DNA of 64,000 bases from Pseudomonadota bacterium (GCA_023388175.1 JAEWGT010000013.1:48927-112926); one strand, 5' to 3'. Positions 14,801 to 23,673 are shown, numbered from the stretch's first letter. The notes: generated from the sequence alone by a model not told the origin. Numbers and translations: made by a program.

Positions 14801-15260
14801 GACCGACTGGCCCGCCATTCTGGCCATTGTCGCCCCGGTGCTCGCGGCCGGCGAAACCTATGCCATCGACCGAAATCTGGATGACCAGGCCGTCCGTGAC
14901 TATTGGATGATGCCCGCGCATGAAGTGTTCGTGGCAGAGAGCGATGGCCAGGTCATCGGCACCTATTACCTCATGGCCAACCAGCGCGGTGGCGGTGCCC
15001 ATGTCGCCAATTGCGGCTACATGACCGCCCCCGAGGCACGCGGCAAGGGCGTGGCCCGGGCTATGTGCCTGCACTCGCTTGATCAGGCCCGCCAGCGCGG
15101 CTTCCGCGCCATGCAGTTCAACCACGTCGTCTCAACCAATACCGGCGCTGTCGCCCTTTGGCAGAAGCTTGGTTTCGAGATCGTCGGCACGCTGCCCAGG
15201 GCCTTCAATCACCCCGTCCACGGCTATGTGGATTCCTATGTGATGTTTCAGACGCTCTAA
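14778..15260 (+). CDS. GNAT family N-acetyltransferase
   Basis: A 160-residue acetyl-CoA-dependent transferase with the full GNAT fold. The acetyl-CoA loop is APEARGKGVARAMC (about 86-99), followed by the NTGAVALWQKLGF segment of motif B. The start MTIRPAAETDW at 14778 is typical of the family and lies inside the 3' end of the MFS gene; a start three codons earlier is possible. The C-terminal HPVHGYVDSYVMFQTL end resembles proteins annotated as L-amino acid acetyltransferases or phosphinothricin-like GNATs, but the substrate is not decided by sequence. Confidence 0.88.
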   Translation: MTIRPAAETDWPAILAIVAPVLAAGETYAIDRNLDDQAVRDYWMMPAHEVFVAESDGQVIGTYYLMANQRGGGAHVANCGYMTAPEARGKGVARAMCLHSLDQARQRGFRAMQFNHVVSTNTGAVALWQKLGFEIVGTLPRAFNHPVHGYVDSYVMFQTL

Positions 15261-15337
15261 TTGTATCGCCGTAGATCCGACGGCGAACACAGATGCGTGC
15301 CGATGAACCGCCGCACCGGCCCGTGCGTAGTATCGCC

Positions 15338-16909
15338 ATGGCCAAACTTCGTTTCATCCTCGGTGATCACCTGTCTTCCAATGTGTCTGCTTTGCAGGAC
15401 ATCGACGCACAGGCCGACATCGTGCTTATGGCCGAGGTCGGCAGCGAGTCCACTGTCGTCGGCTTCCACAAGCAGAAACTGGTCTTCATTTACTCCGCCA
15501 TGCGGCACTTCGCTCAGAGCCTGCGTGAAAAGGGCGTTACCGTCGACTACGTAACTCTCGATGCCAAGGGAAATACGCAGAATCTGGAGGACGAGCTGGC
15601 TCGCGCATTGCGGCGCCACAAGGTTGACGGCGTCGTCGTGACCGAGCCCGGTGCGTGGCGCGTGCGCGATATGATGAATGGCTGGCAGGCTCGGCTTGGC
15701 CTGCCTGTCGACATCCGCGAAGATGATCGCTTTCTCTGCAGCCACGACCGTTTCAAGGCCTGGTCGGCGCCTCGCAAGTCGCTGCGCATGGAATTCTTCT
15801 ATCGGGAGATGCGGCGCGACACTGGCCTCCTCATGGCAGGGGAAGCGCCCGAAGGCGGGCAATGGAATTTCGACACTGAAAACCGCGAGCCGTTGCCAGC
15901 CGATTATATGCCCCCCGCACGGCTGCGTTTTGAACCGGATACCAGCACCAAGGCGGTCATCGAACTGGTCCGGACCCGCTATTCCAAGAATTTCGGCGAT
16001 CTCGAACCCTTCGAATGGGCGGTAACGCGTAGGGATGCAATCAAAGCGCTGGACCACTTTATCGAAAACGCCCTGCCCGGCTTCGGCACTTTTCAGGATG
16101 CGATGAAGACGGGCGAGCCTTTTCTGCACCACGGCCTTCTTTCCCCCTATCTCAATGTCGGCCTCCTCACCGCCGACGAAGTCTGTCGCGCCGCAGAGCG
16201 CGCCTATTATCAGGGCGATGTACCGCTCAACGCCGCAGAAGGTTTCATCCGGCAGATTATCGGCTGGCGCGAATATGTCCGTGGCATCTATTGGTGGAAA
16301 ATGCCCGACTATGCAGGGACCAACAGTCTGGGTGCGAAACGCGATCTGCCCTGGTTCTACTGGTCAGGCAAGACATCGATGAATTGTATGGCCCAGGCAA
16401 TTGGGGACACCGCTGCTCACGCCTATGCCCACCATATCCAGAGGCTGATGGTCACCGGAAATTTCGCGCTTCTGGCAGGCATAGAACCGGCACAGATCGA
16501 GGCCTGGTATCTGGCGGTCTATATTGACGCCTTCGACTGGGTAGAGTTGCCAAATGTCCACGGCATGGTCATGTTCGCCGATGGCGGTCTGCTCGCCTCG
16601 AAACCCTATGCGGCCTCCGGCGCTTACATAAACCGCATGTCCGATTATTGCGCGGGATGCCGATACACCCCCAAGACCAAGGACGGCGACAAAGCCTGTC
16701 CGATCACCCTGCTCTACTGGAATTTTCTGGTCGAAAACCGCCAGAAGCTGCAATCCAACCCCCGGATGAAAATGCCCTATCGCAACCTCGACCGCATGGA
16801 TGCAGCCGACATCGCCCGGATCCAGGCGCGAGCAGCCGGATTTCTGGACCGCATGTCAGCAACCGCTGACGAAGAAGATCAGGAACCACAAATGCGCCTG
16901 GACCTTTGA
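15338..16909 (+). CDS. phrB: FeS-cluster (6-4) photolyase / bacterial cryptochrome (PhrB type)
   Basis: A 523-residue flavoprotein that repairs UV (6-4) photoproducts in DNA with blue light. It belongs to the FeS-BCP/CryPro group: an N-terminal Rossmann domain (MAKLRFILGDHLSSN) for the antenna chromophore and a C-terminal FAD domain ending in an iron-sulphur region. Four cysteines are at 350, 438, 441 and 454 (CAGC and KACP), the numbering I recall for the [4Fe-4S] ligands of Agrobacterium PhrB. Length also agrees. The ATG at 15338 gives the standard N-terminus; the frame stays open upstream but without support. It lies 77 bases after the GNAT gene. Confidence 0.94.
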   Translation: MAKLRFILGDHLSSNVSALQDIDAQADIVLMAEVGSESTVVGFHKQKLVFIYSAMRHFAQSLREKGVTVDYVTLDAKGNTQNLEDELARALRRHKVDGVVVTEPGAWRVRDMMNGWQARLGLPVDIREDDRFLCSHDRFKAWSAPRKSLRMEFFYREMRRDTGLLMAGEAPEGGQWNFDTENREPLPADYMPPARLRFEPDTSTKAVIELVRTRYSKNFGDLEPFEWAVTRRDAIKALDHFIENALPGFGTFQDAMKTGEPFLHHGLLSPYLNVGLLTADEVCRAAERAYYQGDVPLNAAEGFIRQIIGWREYVRGIYWWKMPDYAGTNSLGAKRDLPWFYWSGKTSMNCMAQAIGDTAAHAYAHHIQRLMVTGNFALLAGIEPAQIEAWYLAVYIDAFDWVELPNVHGMVMFADGGLLASKPYAASGAYINRMSDYCAGCRYTPKTKDGDKACPITLLYWNFLVENRQKLQSNPRMKMPYRNLDRMDAADIARIQARAAGFLDRMSATADEEDQEPQMRLDL

Positions 16910-16980
16910 GATAGGAGAGTGAGCCTGTCGATCCACGCGGTCGGAACACCACTTGCCCGCAAATCACTCTATTCTTCTTT

Positions 16981-17019
16981 CCCTCGGGGAGAAGGTGGCG
17001 CGTAGCGCCGGATAGAGGG
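16981..17019. repeat. Rhizobiales-type intergenic repeat with internal stem
   Basis: CCCTC at the left pairs with GAGGG at the right, and inside lies the perfect stem GGCGC-GTA-GCGCC. The sequence (CCCTCGGGGAGAAGGTGGCG and on) resembles a common small repeat found between genes in Rhizobiales. It lies between the converging phrB and gnd genes. Recognition is from memory. Confidence 0.5.
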
Positions 17020-17033
17020 GGATGCCTCCCCAA

Positions 17034-17063
17034 ACAAAAAAGGCCGGGACATGCCCGGCCTTT
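17034..17063 (-). terminator. Rho-independent terminator of gnd
   Basis: Arms AGGCCGGG and CCCGGCCT with a 5-base loop. Read on the minus strand the stem is followed by a run of six T. It lies about 20 bases past the gnd stop codon. Confidence 0.85.
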
Positions 17064-17082
17064 CGCAATTTCTGGCAGCTGC

Positions 17083-18501
17083 TTACTTGCCCAGCGTCGA
17101 CGGCCAGGTGCCGTGCAGATCCGCACCGCGCCCTTCGATCTCGAAGCCATGGGCGCCAAAGAAGTCGCGCTGGCCCTGAATAAGGTTTGCCGTGCCCTGC
17201 GCCTGGCGATAGCTGTCGAAATACGACAGGGCGGCAGAAAGGCAGATCATGGGGAATTCACCGACGGCTGCGGCGGCAACGACCTTGCGCAGGCCCGGAT
17301 GGCTGTCCTTCATGATGGCGACGAAGTCAGGCACGACCAGCAGATTGGTGGCCTCGCCCTTGGCATAGGCGCTCGACATCTGATCGAGGAAACGCGAACG
17401 GATGATACAGCCAGCGCGCCAGATCTTGGCAATGGTGGCCAGCGGCAGCGCCCAGCCGTTTTCTTCCGAAGCCTTGGCGATCACGGCGAAGCCCTGCGCA
17501 TAGGACACGATCTTGCCCGCCAGCAACGCCTTTTCGAGATCTTCCAGCGTCACATCGGTCTTGGCCCGGTTCGGCTTGCCGTAGATGCCCTCGGCAGCCA
17601 CACGCTCGCCCTTGCGCGACGAGATCGAACGCGCCGCGACGGCACCTTCGATGGCCGTTGCCGGCACGCCCATCTGTTGCGCCACGATGGCGGACCAGAC
17701 GCCGGTGCCCTTCTGGCCGGCCTTGTCGAGGATGAGATCGACCAGCGGCTTGCCAGTCTGTTCATCAACGGCATCCAGGACATGCCCGGTGATCTCGATC
17801 AGGTAGGAATTGAGCGGGCCCTCATTCCACTTCTTGAACACGGCGGCGCATTCCTTGGCCGACATCCCCAGCCCGTCGCGCATCACGCCATAGACCTCGG
17901 CGATCATCTGCATGTCGCCATATTCGATGCCATTATGGATGGTCTTGACGAAATGGCCCGCGCCACCTTCACCGAGATAAGCGCAGCAGCTTTCGCCATT
18001 GAACTGGGCCGCGATGGCTGTCAGCACGGCTTCGGCATTGTGCCACTGTTCCTTGGAGCCACCCACCATGATCGAGGGACCATGGCGCGCGCCCTCCTCG
18101 CCGCCGGAAACACCCACGCCGAGATAACCGATATTCTTGGGCTTGAGGTAATCGAAGCGGCGCTGCGTATCGGTGAACAGCGAATTGCCGCATTCGATGA
18201 TGGCATCGCCCGGCTCCAGATGCGGCAGCAGCTGTTCGATCATGTCGTCAACCGGCTGACCGGCCTTGACCATGATGATGATGGAACGCGGTGCCTTCAC
18301 CGTCTGCACGAAGTCGGCCAGGTCGTATTTCGGGATGGTCTTGCCATCCAGGCCCTGCGCCTTGGCATCGGCCATGTGCTCATCGACACGGCCAGCCGAA
18401 CGATTGTGAACAGCGACGGTGTAGCCTTTCTCGGCGATGTTGAGCGCCAGGTTGGAACCCATCACAGCAAGGCCGATCAGGCCAATATCCGCAGTCGACA
18501 T
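17083..18501 (-). CDS. gnd: 6-phosphogluconate dehydrogenase, decarboxylating
   Basis: A 472-residue cytosolic enzyme that oxidises 6-phosphogluconate with NADP+ to ribulose 5-phosphate and CO2. The N-terminal NADP motif is GLAVMGSNLALN (about 8-19), VSGGEEGARHGPS is the substrate-loop motif, and the family signature LDKAGQKGTGVW is present. Length matches the long (about 470) form. The start at 18501 (MSTADIGLIG) has AAGGA eight bases upstream. It is divergent from gluconate 5-dehydrogenase and gntK, whose product 6-phosphogluconate is its substrate. Confidence 0.97.
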   Translation of the reverse strand: MSTADIGLIGLAVMGSNLALNIAEKGYTVAVHNRSAGRVDEHMADAKAQGLDGKTIPKYDLADFVQTVKAPRSIIIMVKAGQPVDDMIEQLLPHLEPGDAIIECGNSLFTDTQRRFDYLKPKNIGYLGVGVSGGEEGARHGPSIMVGGSKEQWHNAEAVLTAIAAQFNGESCCAYLGEGGAGHFVKTIHNGIEYGDMQMIAEVYGVMRDGLGMSAKECAAVFKKWNEGPLNSYLIEITGHVLDAVDEQTGKPLVDLILDKAGQKGTGVWSAIVAQQMGVPATAIEGAVAARSISSRKGERVAAEGIYGKPNRAKTDVTLEDLEKALLAGKIVSYAQGFAVIAKASEENGWALPLATIAKIWRAGCIIRSRFLDQMSSAYAKGEATNLLVVPDFVAIMKDSHPGLRKVVAAAAVGEFPMICLSAALSYFDSYRQAQGTANLIQGQRDFFGAHGFEIEGRGADLHGTWPSTLGK

Positions 18502-18706
18502 CCGCAAAGTCCTTCCGAAATCGTCGTATTCTCTGCCCGTATGCCGGGCGCTTGGGCGGGGAAATGACCACAATATGGCCCGCGAAGGAAGGGCCGAAAC
18601 CACACTTTTCGACCAACACGATAGTCTTGTATGGAAGATTTTATCCTTCCTTGCGCCTCGCCGCCCACTAAACTAACAAGCAGATGTGCCAAGCGGAGCG
18701 ACTTTG

Positions 18707-19477
18707 ATGAGCAAATCCGGACCATTTGACCTCACCGGCCGCCGCGCCCTTGTCACCGGCTCCAGCCGTGGGCTTGGCTTCGCCATGGCAAAGGCGCTGG
18801 CTGAAGCCGGGGCCAGTATCGTTCTCAACGCCCGCGACAGCGTAGCGCTCGGCAATGCGGCGGCCGATCTGTCAGAGCGGGGACATAAAGCCGACGCCGT
18901 CGCCTTCGACGTTACCAGCCGCGACAGCATCAACGACGCCATCACCTATATAGAAGAGGAAATCGGCCCCATTGATATCCTCATCAACAATGCCGGAATG
19001 CAATTCCGTTCCGCACTCGAAGCCTTCCCGCCCGAAAAATTCGACCAGATCGTTGCAACCAACCTGACCTCGGTCTTCAACGTTGCCCAGCCGGTGGCGC
19101 GCCACATGATTTCGCGCGGGCGCGGCAAGATCGTCAATATCTGTTCGCTGCTGGCCGAACTGTCCCGCCCCTCCATTGCACCCTATGCGGCCACCAAGGG
19201 CGCTGTCGCAAATCTGACGCGCGGCATGGCGGTGGACTGGGCCAGGCACGGCCTCAACGTCAACGGCATTGCGCCCGGTTACTTCTCGACGGAGATGAAC
19301 GAGGCACTGCTCAAGGACGAAAAATTCAATTCATGGATCGCCGGCCGCACCCCGATGGGGCGTTGGGGCGAACCAGAAGAGCTGGGCGGTGCTGCCGTCT
19401 TCCTGGCCTCCGAGGCCTCCCGTTTCGTGAATGGACACATCCTTTATGTCGACGGCGCCTTCACAGCCACAGTCTGA
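18707..19477 (+). CDS. idnO: SDR oxidoreductase, gluconate 5-dehydrogenase type
   Basis: A 256-residue short-chain dehydrogenase. The NAD(P) motif TGSSRGLG (18-25), NNAG and YAATK active-site segments are present, and the C-terminus VNGHILYVDGAFTATV is typical. The opening FDLTGRRALVTGSSRGLG is close to E. coli IdnO/Gno, which interconverts gluconate and 5-ketogluconate. Overlap with gntK and divergence from gnd support the gluconate assignment. The ATG at 18707 follows GGAG by nine bases. Another sugar-acid SDR activity remains possible. Confidence 0.82.
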   Translation: MSKSGPFDLTGRRALVTGSSRGLGFAMAKALAEAGASIVLNARDSVALGNAAADLSERGHKADAVAFDVTSRDSINDAITYIEEEIGPIDILINNAGMQFRSALEAFPPEKFDQIVATNLTSVFNVAQPVARHMISRGRGKIVNICSLLAELSRPSIAPYAATKGAVANLTRGMAVDWARHGLNVNGIAPGYFSTEMNEALLKDEKFNSWIAGRTPMGRWGEPEELGGAAVFLASEASRFVNGHILYVDGAFTATV

Positions 19478-20009
19478 ACCCGCCCGCATCATCATTGTCA
19501 TGGGTGTATCGTCTTCGGGCAAATCCACCGTAGGCGCAGCGCTCGGGCGGGCGCTGCACGCGCCTTTTCTGGACGGGGATCAATACCATCCGGAAGCCAA
19601 TGTGGAGAAAATGCGCAACGGCATTCCACTGACCGATGACGACCGCTGGCCATGGCTGGAAGCGTTGAGCGCCGCGCTGGTGGAAGCGGCAGCCAAGAAG
19701 AACGTCTCTGTCGGCGCCTGCTCCGCTCTGCGTAAAAGCTACCGCGAGTTCATCACCGAAAAAGCCGGGGAGCCGGTATTGTTTGTCTATCTTGACGGCT
19801 CGAAGGACGTAATTGGCGAGCGCATGGCAAAGCGCAACCACGAATATATGCCAACTAGCCTGCTCGACAGCCAGTTTGCCACGCTCGAAGTGCCAGACCC
19901 GGCAACGGAAAATGTGCTGAAAGTGCCGGTGACCGATCCGGTCAACCGCATCGTCACAACTGTGACCGCAGCCCTGCCGCATCACAAGAGCTTCAAGCGC
20001 TGGCAGTAA
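19446..20009 (+). CDS. gntK: Gluconokinase
   Basis: A 187-residue cytosolic kinase that phosphorylates D-gluconate to 6-phosphogluconate. The P-loop GVSSSGKST lies at 20-28, then LDGDQYHPEANVEKMRNGIP and PLTDDDRWPWL, the gluconate kinase fingerprints, and ACSALRKSYRE. The chosen ATG overlaps the dehydrogenase gene by 32 bases; a later start would remove the strand before the P-loop. It ends exactly where the convergent DUF1622 gene ends. With gnd across the divergent promoter it forms a gluconate-to-pentose-phosphate route. Confidence 0.94.
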   Translation: MSTAPSQPQSEPARIIIVMGVSSSGKSTVGAALGRALHAPFLDGDQYHPEANVEKMRNGIPLTDDDRWPWLEALSAALVEAAAKKNVSVGACSALRKSYREFITEKAGEPVLFVYLDGSKDVIGERMAKRNHEYMPTSLLDSQFATLEVPDPATENVLKVPVTDPVNRIVTTVTAALPHHKSFKRWQ

Positions 20010-20390
20010 TCATTTCGACTCCTGCCTTTGCTGCACCTCGGTGCTCGGCTGTTGCCACGGCCAGCGTCCGGACACCTCGACCTCCAGCGACAGGCTGAGA
20101 AAGGTCCGTATGGCCACGATGCCGGCCAGCACGGCCAGGCTTTCAAGACTCGGGCGCAGGGCCACAGTTGCAATAATATCGGCCGCTACCAGGAATTCCA
20201 GCCCTAGCAAAATGCCGCGTCCAACATCGGCACGGTATCGCCGGAAGCGTGGCTCATCTGCCCTGCGGGCGATGACGCTCCCGGCAAACCGGGCGCTGCC
20301 AAAGACCAGCCCGCCCACGATAATGGCAATCCCGCACCACTCAATGGTGCGGGTGATCAGATCGAGTAATCCGGAAAATGTGCCGTCCAT
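20010..20390 (-). CDS. DUF1622 membrane protein
   Basis: A 126-residue protein with three predicted helices (about 15-35, 55-75 and 80-100). RRADEPRFRRYRADVGRGIL and the LLGLEFLVAADIIATV helix are the family core. DUF1622 proteins are small inner-membrane proteins of unknown function in many bacteria. The stop codon directly abuts the gntK stop on the other strand with no spacer. Confidence 0.88.
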   Translation of the reverse strand: MDGTFSGLLDLITRTIEWCGIAIIVGGLVFGSARFAGSVIARRADEPRFRRYRADVGRGILLGLEFLVAADIIATVALRPSLESLAVLAGIVAIRTFLSLSLEVEVSGRWPWQQPSTEVQQRQESK

Positions 20391-20450
20391 GCCCTGACCT
20401 CATTGGCTTTCTGAAGCCAACGCGGCCGGGCACGATGCGATCCCTATCGC

Positions 20451-21203
20451 CTATTGCGCGGTGAATCCGCCGTCCACCAGATGGTAGGAACCGGTGATAT
20501 TGGCAGCTGCGTCCGAAAGCAGGAACAAAGTCAGCGCCGCCACATCTTCGGACTTGCCCAGCCGTCCCACCGGATGGAGCGCCGTGAGCCCGTCATGGGC
20601 TTCCTTGGCCATGCCTTGCAGCAGCGGGGTTTCAATGAAACCCGGACCCACTGCGGTGACCCGAATACCCTTTTTGGCATAGTCGAGCGCCGCCGATTTC
20701 GTCATGCCCACCACGCCATGCTTGGCGGTGACATAGGCAGGAGCGTTCGGGAAGGCGACCGAGCCGAGAATGGAGGCCATGTTGACGATAGCGCCACCGC
20801 CTACCTTCAACATAGCCGCGATTTCGTATTTCATGGAATAGAAGACCGAGTGCAGATTGACGTCGATCACCTTGTGCCAATCGTCGAAGCTGTAGTCGCC
20901 CAAGGGTGCGGCAGCGCCACCGATACCGGCATTGTTGACCGCCAGATCGAGCCTGCCGAATGTATCAACCGCGAACTGCACGGCACTTTCCACCGCATCC
21001 GCCTGCCCCACATCTACTGCCACCGCGGCGGCTTCGCCACCTGCAGCCGTGATTGCCTCAACGACCTTCTGAGCCGGTTCGAGCTTGAGATCGGCAACGA
21101 CAACCTTGGCCCCGCGCTCCGCAAGCTGTTTGGCAACGGCCTCGCCGATGCCGGAAGCAGCGCCGGTAACGAAGGCAACCTTGCCTGCAAAATCCTTGGT
21201 CAT
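20451..21203 (-). CDS. SDR family oxidoreductase
   Basis: A 250-residue classical short-chain dehydrogenase. TGAASGIG (13-20) binds the cofactor, NNAGIGG follows, and the active site is S...YVTAK. An Asp at the end of the second strand (VVVADLK) favours NAD(H). The ATG at 21203 has a perfect AGGAGG six bases upstream, predicting strong expression. It stands alone between DUF1622 and a MerR regulator. The substrate cannot be assigned; many relatives are annotated only as glucose or 3-oxoacyl reductase-like. Confidence 0.9.
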   Translation of the reverse strand: MTKDFAGKVAFVTGAASGIGEAVAKQLAERGAKVVVADLKLEPAQKVVEAITAAGGEAAAVAVDVGQADAVESAVQFAVDTFGRLDLAVNNAGIGGAAAPLGDYSFDDWHKVIDVNLHSVFYSMKYEIAAMLKVGGGAIVNMASILGSVAFPNAPAYVTAKHGVVGMTKSAALDYAKKGIRVTAVGPGFIETPLLQGMAKEAHDGLTALHPVGRLGKSEDVAALTLFLLSDAAANITGSYHLVDGGFTAQ

Positions 21204-21301
21204 GTGGACCTCCTGTGTTGGTCCCATATATTTGGTGCGACCTATGAGGCGCCGCCATGACAAGGATCAAACTTTGCGGCGAACAGAGTGTTCAATCTGG
21301 A

Positions 21302-21326
21302 AAGCGGCGGCACAAGGCCGCCGCTT
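21302..21326 (-). terminator. Terminator of the MerR-family gene
   Basis: Perfect 10-base arms AAGCGGCGGC and GCCGCCGCTT around ACAAG. The stem starts at the stop codon of the MerR gene; on the minus strand it is followed by only a short T run, so it may be moderate in strength. Confidence 0.6.
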
Positions 21327-22102
21327 CAGTCCTGCTGTCTCTTGACCCATGAACGCATGGCCGTAGCCAGATATTGAGCGAAGCCGGTTTCGATCTGTTC
21401 ATATCGCGCAACGAAATCGGGATGAGCGAGATAGGTGTCGGCCAGACCGGCATAGGCTTCCAATGGCGCTGGCTGGTTCCACATTGAGGCCACCCATTCG
21501 TGATGCCGCGAAATGAGCGGGTCAAGGCTTGCCGCCTGAGGCGGTATTCCGCGGCGCAAACCCTCGGCAAGTCCCTGCTCGATGCTTTCAAGCGCCTGCA
21601 TCATGCCGTCGCGCTCGGCAGTACTGAGAGCATCCAGCTTGCGCCGGCTCACTGCGATATGGTCGTGAATCAGGGGGCCATAATGCTCCACCAGCCAAGC
21701 CTCATACTCGGCCTGTTTTTCCGCGGAAACGACCCCTGCGTAAAGTTCTGCATCCTTCATTTTGCGCTCTCCTTTGAGGCGGGCGATCGTGCGGTCGATC
21801 GTCCTCACCATTCCGGCATAGCGCTTCGCCATTTCCTCCAGACGTTCCCGCTGTTTCTGCAGCACCTCGACCCGATCAAATCCGGGTGCGTCGAGGATCG
21901 CTCCGATCTCGGCCAGGGAAATATCCAGTTCACGATGGATGAGTATCTGCTGCAGCCGCAACAATTCATCCTCGCCATAATAGCGATAGCGATTTTCGCC
22001 GGTGAATGCGGGCTTGAGCAGACCGATCTCGTCATAATGGTGCAGTGTCCGCACGGACACGCCCGCAAGCCGGGCCAGTTCATTGACAGAATAGGTCTTC
22101 AT
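21326..22102 (-). CDS. MerR family regulator with TipAS domain
   Basis: A 258-residue regulator. The N-terminal MerR helix-turn-helix (YSVNELARLAGVSVRTLHHY, about 3-22) and wing are followed by a long dimerisation helix (about 75-112) and a C-terminal TipAS-like domain (about 120-255), which in Streptomyces TipAL binds thiopeptide antibiotics and related compounds. The ATG at 22102 is preferred because GGAGG sits at the right distance; an ATG three codons earlier overlaps that sequence. It may activate its own promoter or a nearby gene. The ligand is unknown. Confidence 0.9.
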   Translation of the reverse strand: MKTYSVNELARLAGVSVRTLHHYDEIGLLKPAFTGENRYRYYGEDELLRLQQILIHRELDISLAEIGAILDAPGFDRVEVLQKQRERLEEMAKRYAGMVRTIDRTIARLKGERKMKDAELYAGVVSAEKQAEYEAWLVEHYGPLIHDHIAVSRRKLDALSTAERDGMMQALESIEQGLAEGLRRGIPPQAASLDPLISRHHEWVASMWNQPAPLEAYAGLADTYLAHPDFVARYEQIETGFAQYLATAMRSWVKRQQD

Positions 22103-22137
22103 CGTCCGCATCCTCCGCAGGACGAGGTGATAGTCCC

Positions 22138-22623
22138 TTACGCAGCGTGAGGGTCAACTGGAGGTATGCCCGGATTGCGCGACAGGCTGGCATTGGCATA
22201 GCGGTCGTCATGGCTGACCTCCCTGCCCGCCCATGCCGGCAGATTAATCACCTGATCCGCGCGATCCAGTTCGATCTCCGCAACGACCAGTCCGGCATGC
22301 GCGCCCTCGAAGACATCCACTTCCCATGTGAGACCATCGTGGGGCACAAAATACCGGCGTTTCTCCACCACCTGAGGGCGGGCCATTTCGAGCAGGGCCT
22401 GACCGTCGGCAAGCGGCACCTCATATTCAAATTCGGCCCGGCTGATCCCGCTGGTCGGCCCCTTGAGAGTGAGAAACGCCTTCTCATCATCGACGATGCG
22501 AATGCGCACCGTCGCCTTGGCACTGGTAGAAAGGTAACCCTGGCGCATGGCGGCTGACCCAGTGGAGGCAGCACGCCAGTCATCCCCGTCCACCAGAAAC
22601 TTTCGCTCGATCTCGATGCCCAT
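22138..22623 (-). CDS. CYTH domain protein (triphosphate tunnel metalloenzyme family)
   Basis: A 161-residue soluble protein. The family signature EIERKFLV is at the N-terminus, followed by the basic and acidic tunnel residues (RQGYLS, TVRIRIVDDEKAFLTLKG, EFEYEVP, EKRRYFV, WEVDVFEG). CYTH/TTM proteins bind triphosphates with metal; many bacterial ones hydrolyse inorganic triphosphate. The ATG at 22623 lies four bases past the ogt stop on the same strand, so the two are co-transcribed. A GTG one codon earlier is an alternative. Confidence 0.92.
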   Translation of the reverse strand: MGIEIERKFLVDGDDWRAASTGSAAMRQGYLSTSAKATVRIRIVDDEKAFLTLKGPTSGISRAEFEYEVPLADGQALLEMARPQVVEKRRYFVPHDGLTWEVDVFEGAHAGLVVAEIELDRADQVINLPAWAGREVSHDDRYANASLSRNPGIPPVDPHAA

Positions 22624-22626
22624 CAC

Positions 22627-23163
22627 CTAAAACCCGAAATTCATCTGACCTGCGGGCGCGCCCACGGAAACGCCTTCCAGCGCCAGCATCCTTAACTTCG
22701 ACAGCGCACCGCCCGGTGCAGAAAAGCCTCCAGGCTTGCCATGACTCGCCAGAACACGGTGGCACGGGATGATCAGGGGCGTGGGGTTCGCGCCCATTGC
22801 CTGACCAACCGCACGGGACAGATTGATGTTACCGAGCTGTCGAGCCAGATCGCCATAGGTGAGAGTCTCACCCCATCGCACCGCGAGCAGCACATCATAG
22901 GCGCGGCGATGGAAGTCCGGAACGCCTGAGAGATCCAGAGCGATGTCTGAAAACTCGACCCGCTCGCCATCGGCATAGTCCTCTATGCGGTCCATCAGCG
23001 CAGAGATGGCTCTCGACGGCTCTCCAGGCCGCGCCCCTCCCGCGCTTAGGCGCTTCTGCATGAATGCCGCATCGTCGCCGGGAAGCAAGACCCGCGCCAG
23101 TCCCCTATCGGTCCAGCCAATGCCGAAAGGTCCCAGAGCAGTGTCGAAAATTGCCGTTTCCAT
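22627..23163 (-). CDS. ogt: Methylated-DNA--[protein]-cysteine S-methyltransferase
   Basis: A 178-residue suicide repair protein that takes the methyl group from O6-methylguanine onto its own cysteine. The acceptor is C134 in IIPCHRVLAS, preceded by the DNA-binding helix region (LSRAVGQAMGANP). The N-terminal domain is the non-Ada Ogt type without the Ada zinc site. It is the first gene of a pair with the CYTH gene. Confidence 0.94.
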   Translation of the reverse strand: METAIFDTALGPFGIGWTDRGLARVLLPGDDAAFMQKRLSAGGARPGEPSRAISALMDRIEDYADGERVEFSDIALDLSGVPDFHRRAYDVLLAVRWGETLTYGDLARQLGNINLSRAVGQAMGANPTPLIIPCHRVLASHGKPGGFSAPGGALSKLRMLALEGVSVGAPAGQMNFGF

Positions 23164-23210
23164 TTTGCCTAGAATAGGCCTCGGCGCGGTGCAAAGCCAG
23201 AGCGGCCAAA

Positions 23211-23236
23211 GATAAAGGGCCCCTTTTCGGGGCCCT
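23211..23236 (-). terminator. Terminator of csbD
   Basis: Arms GGGCCCC and GGGGCCC around TTTTC, eight bases past the csbD-family stop codon; on the minus strand the stem is followed by TTTATC. Confidence 0.7.
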
Positions 23237-23244
23237 CTGTCATA

Positions 23245-23427
23245 TCAGTTCTTCAGGGCCTTGCTGGCCTTGTCTTTCATCTCACCGGCCTTTTGCTGGA
23301 CCTTGCCCGCAGCCTTGTCCATCTTGCCTTCGGCCTGCAGCTTGGTGTTGCCGGTCAGGCCACCCACTGCATCCTTGACCGCGCCCTTGGCCTGCTTGCC
23401 TGCGCCTTTGACTTCATCCTTGTGCAT
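23245..23427 (-). CDS. CsbD family stress protein
   Basis: A 60-residue, lysine- and glutamate-rich protein with the CsbD layout: DEVKGAGKQAKGAVKDAVGG then KLQAEGKMDKAAGKVQQ. Such proteins are very hydrophilic, helical or disordered, and typically induced by general stress; their molecular action is unknown. A clear AGGAG lies before the ATG and a terminator follows, so this is a single-gene transcript. Confidence 0.93.
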   Translation of the reverse strand: MHKDEVKGAGKQAKGAVKDAVGGLTGNTKLQAEGKMDKAAGKVQQKAGEMKDKASKALKN

Positions 23428-23673
23428 GACCGTCTCCTTTCAAGAAACTCGCATCCACAAACGGGCAACCGGCCATGGCTGTTCCATCGCATGCCTATCA
23501 CATCGCCGTGGAGCCTCCGAAGCGCCGGGAGGCCCACCCGGCGGCCTTGTCCTTGATCTCGACAAACTTTTTGGAAGCCGACGACAGGCGCTGATCCCAG
23601 ACAGGATCGGGACTCTGGCCCTCCACGGTTTTGAGCTGTTGGTCAAACGGGCTCGTCTCTGCTACAGGGCCTC

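Noticed and set aside
23440..23673. Possible short minus-strand protein ending SSASKKFVEIKDKAAGWASR in the csbD-rluA gap
   Set aside because: The stretch looks protein-like but has no ATG, only a weak GTG, and no ribosome binding site; too little support to list.
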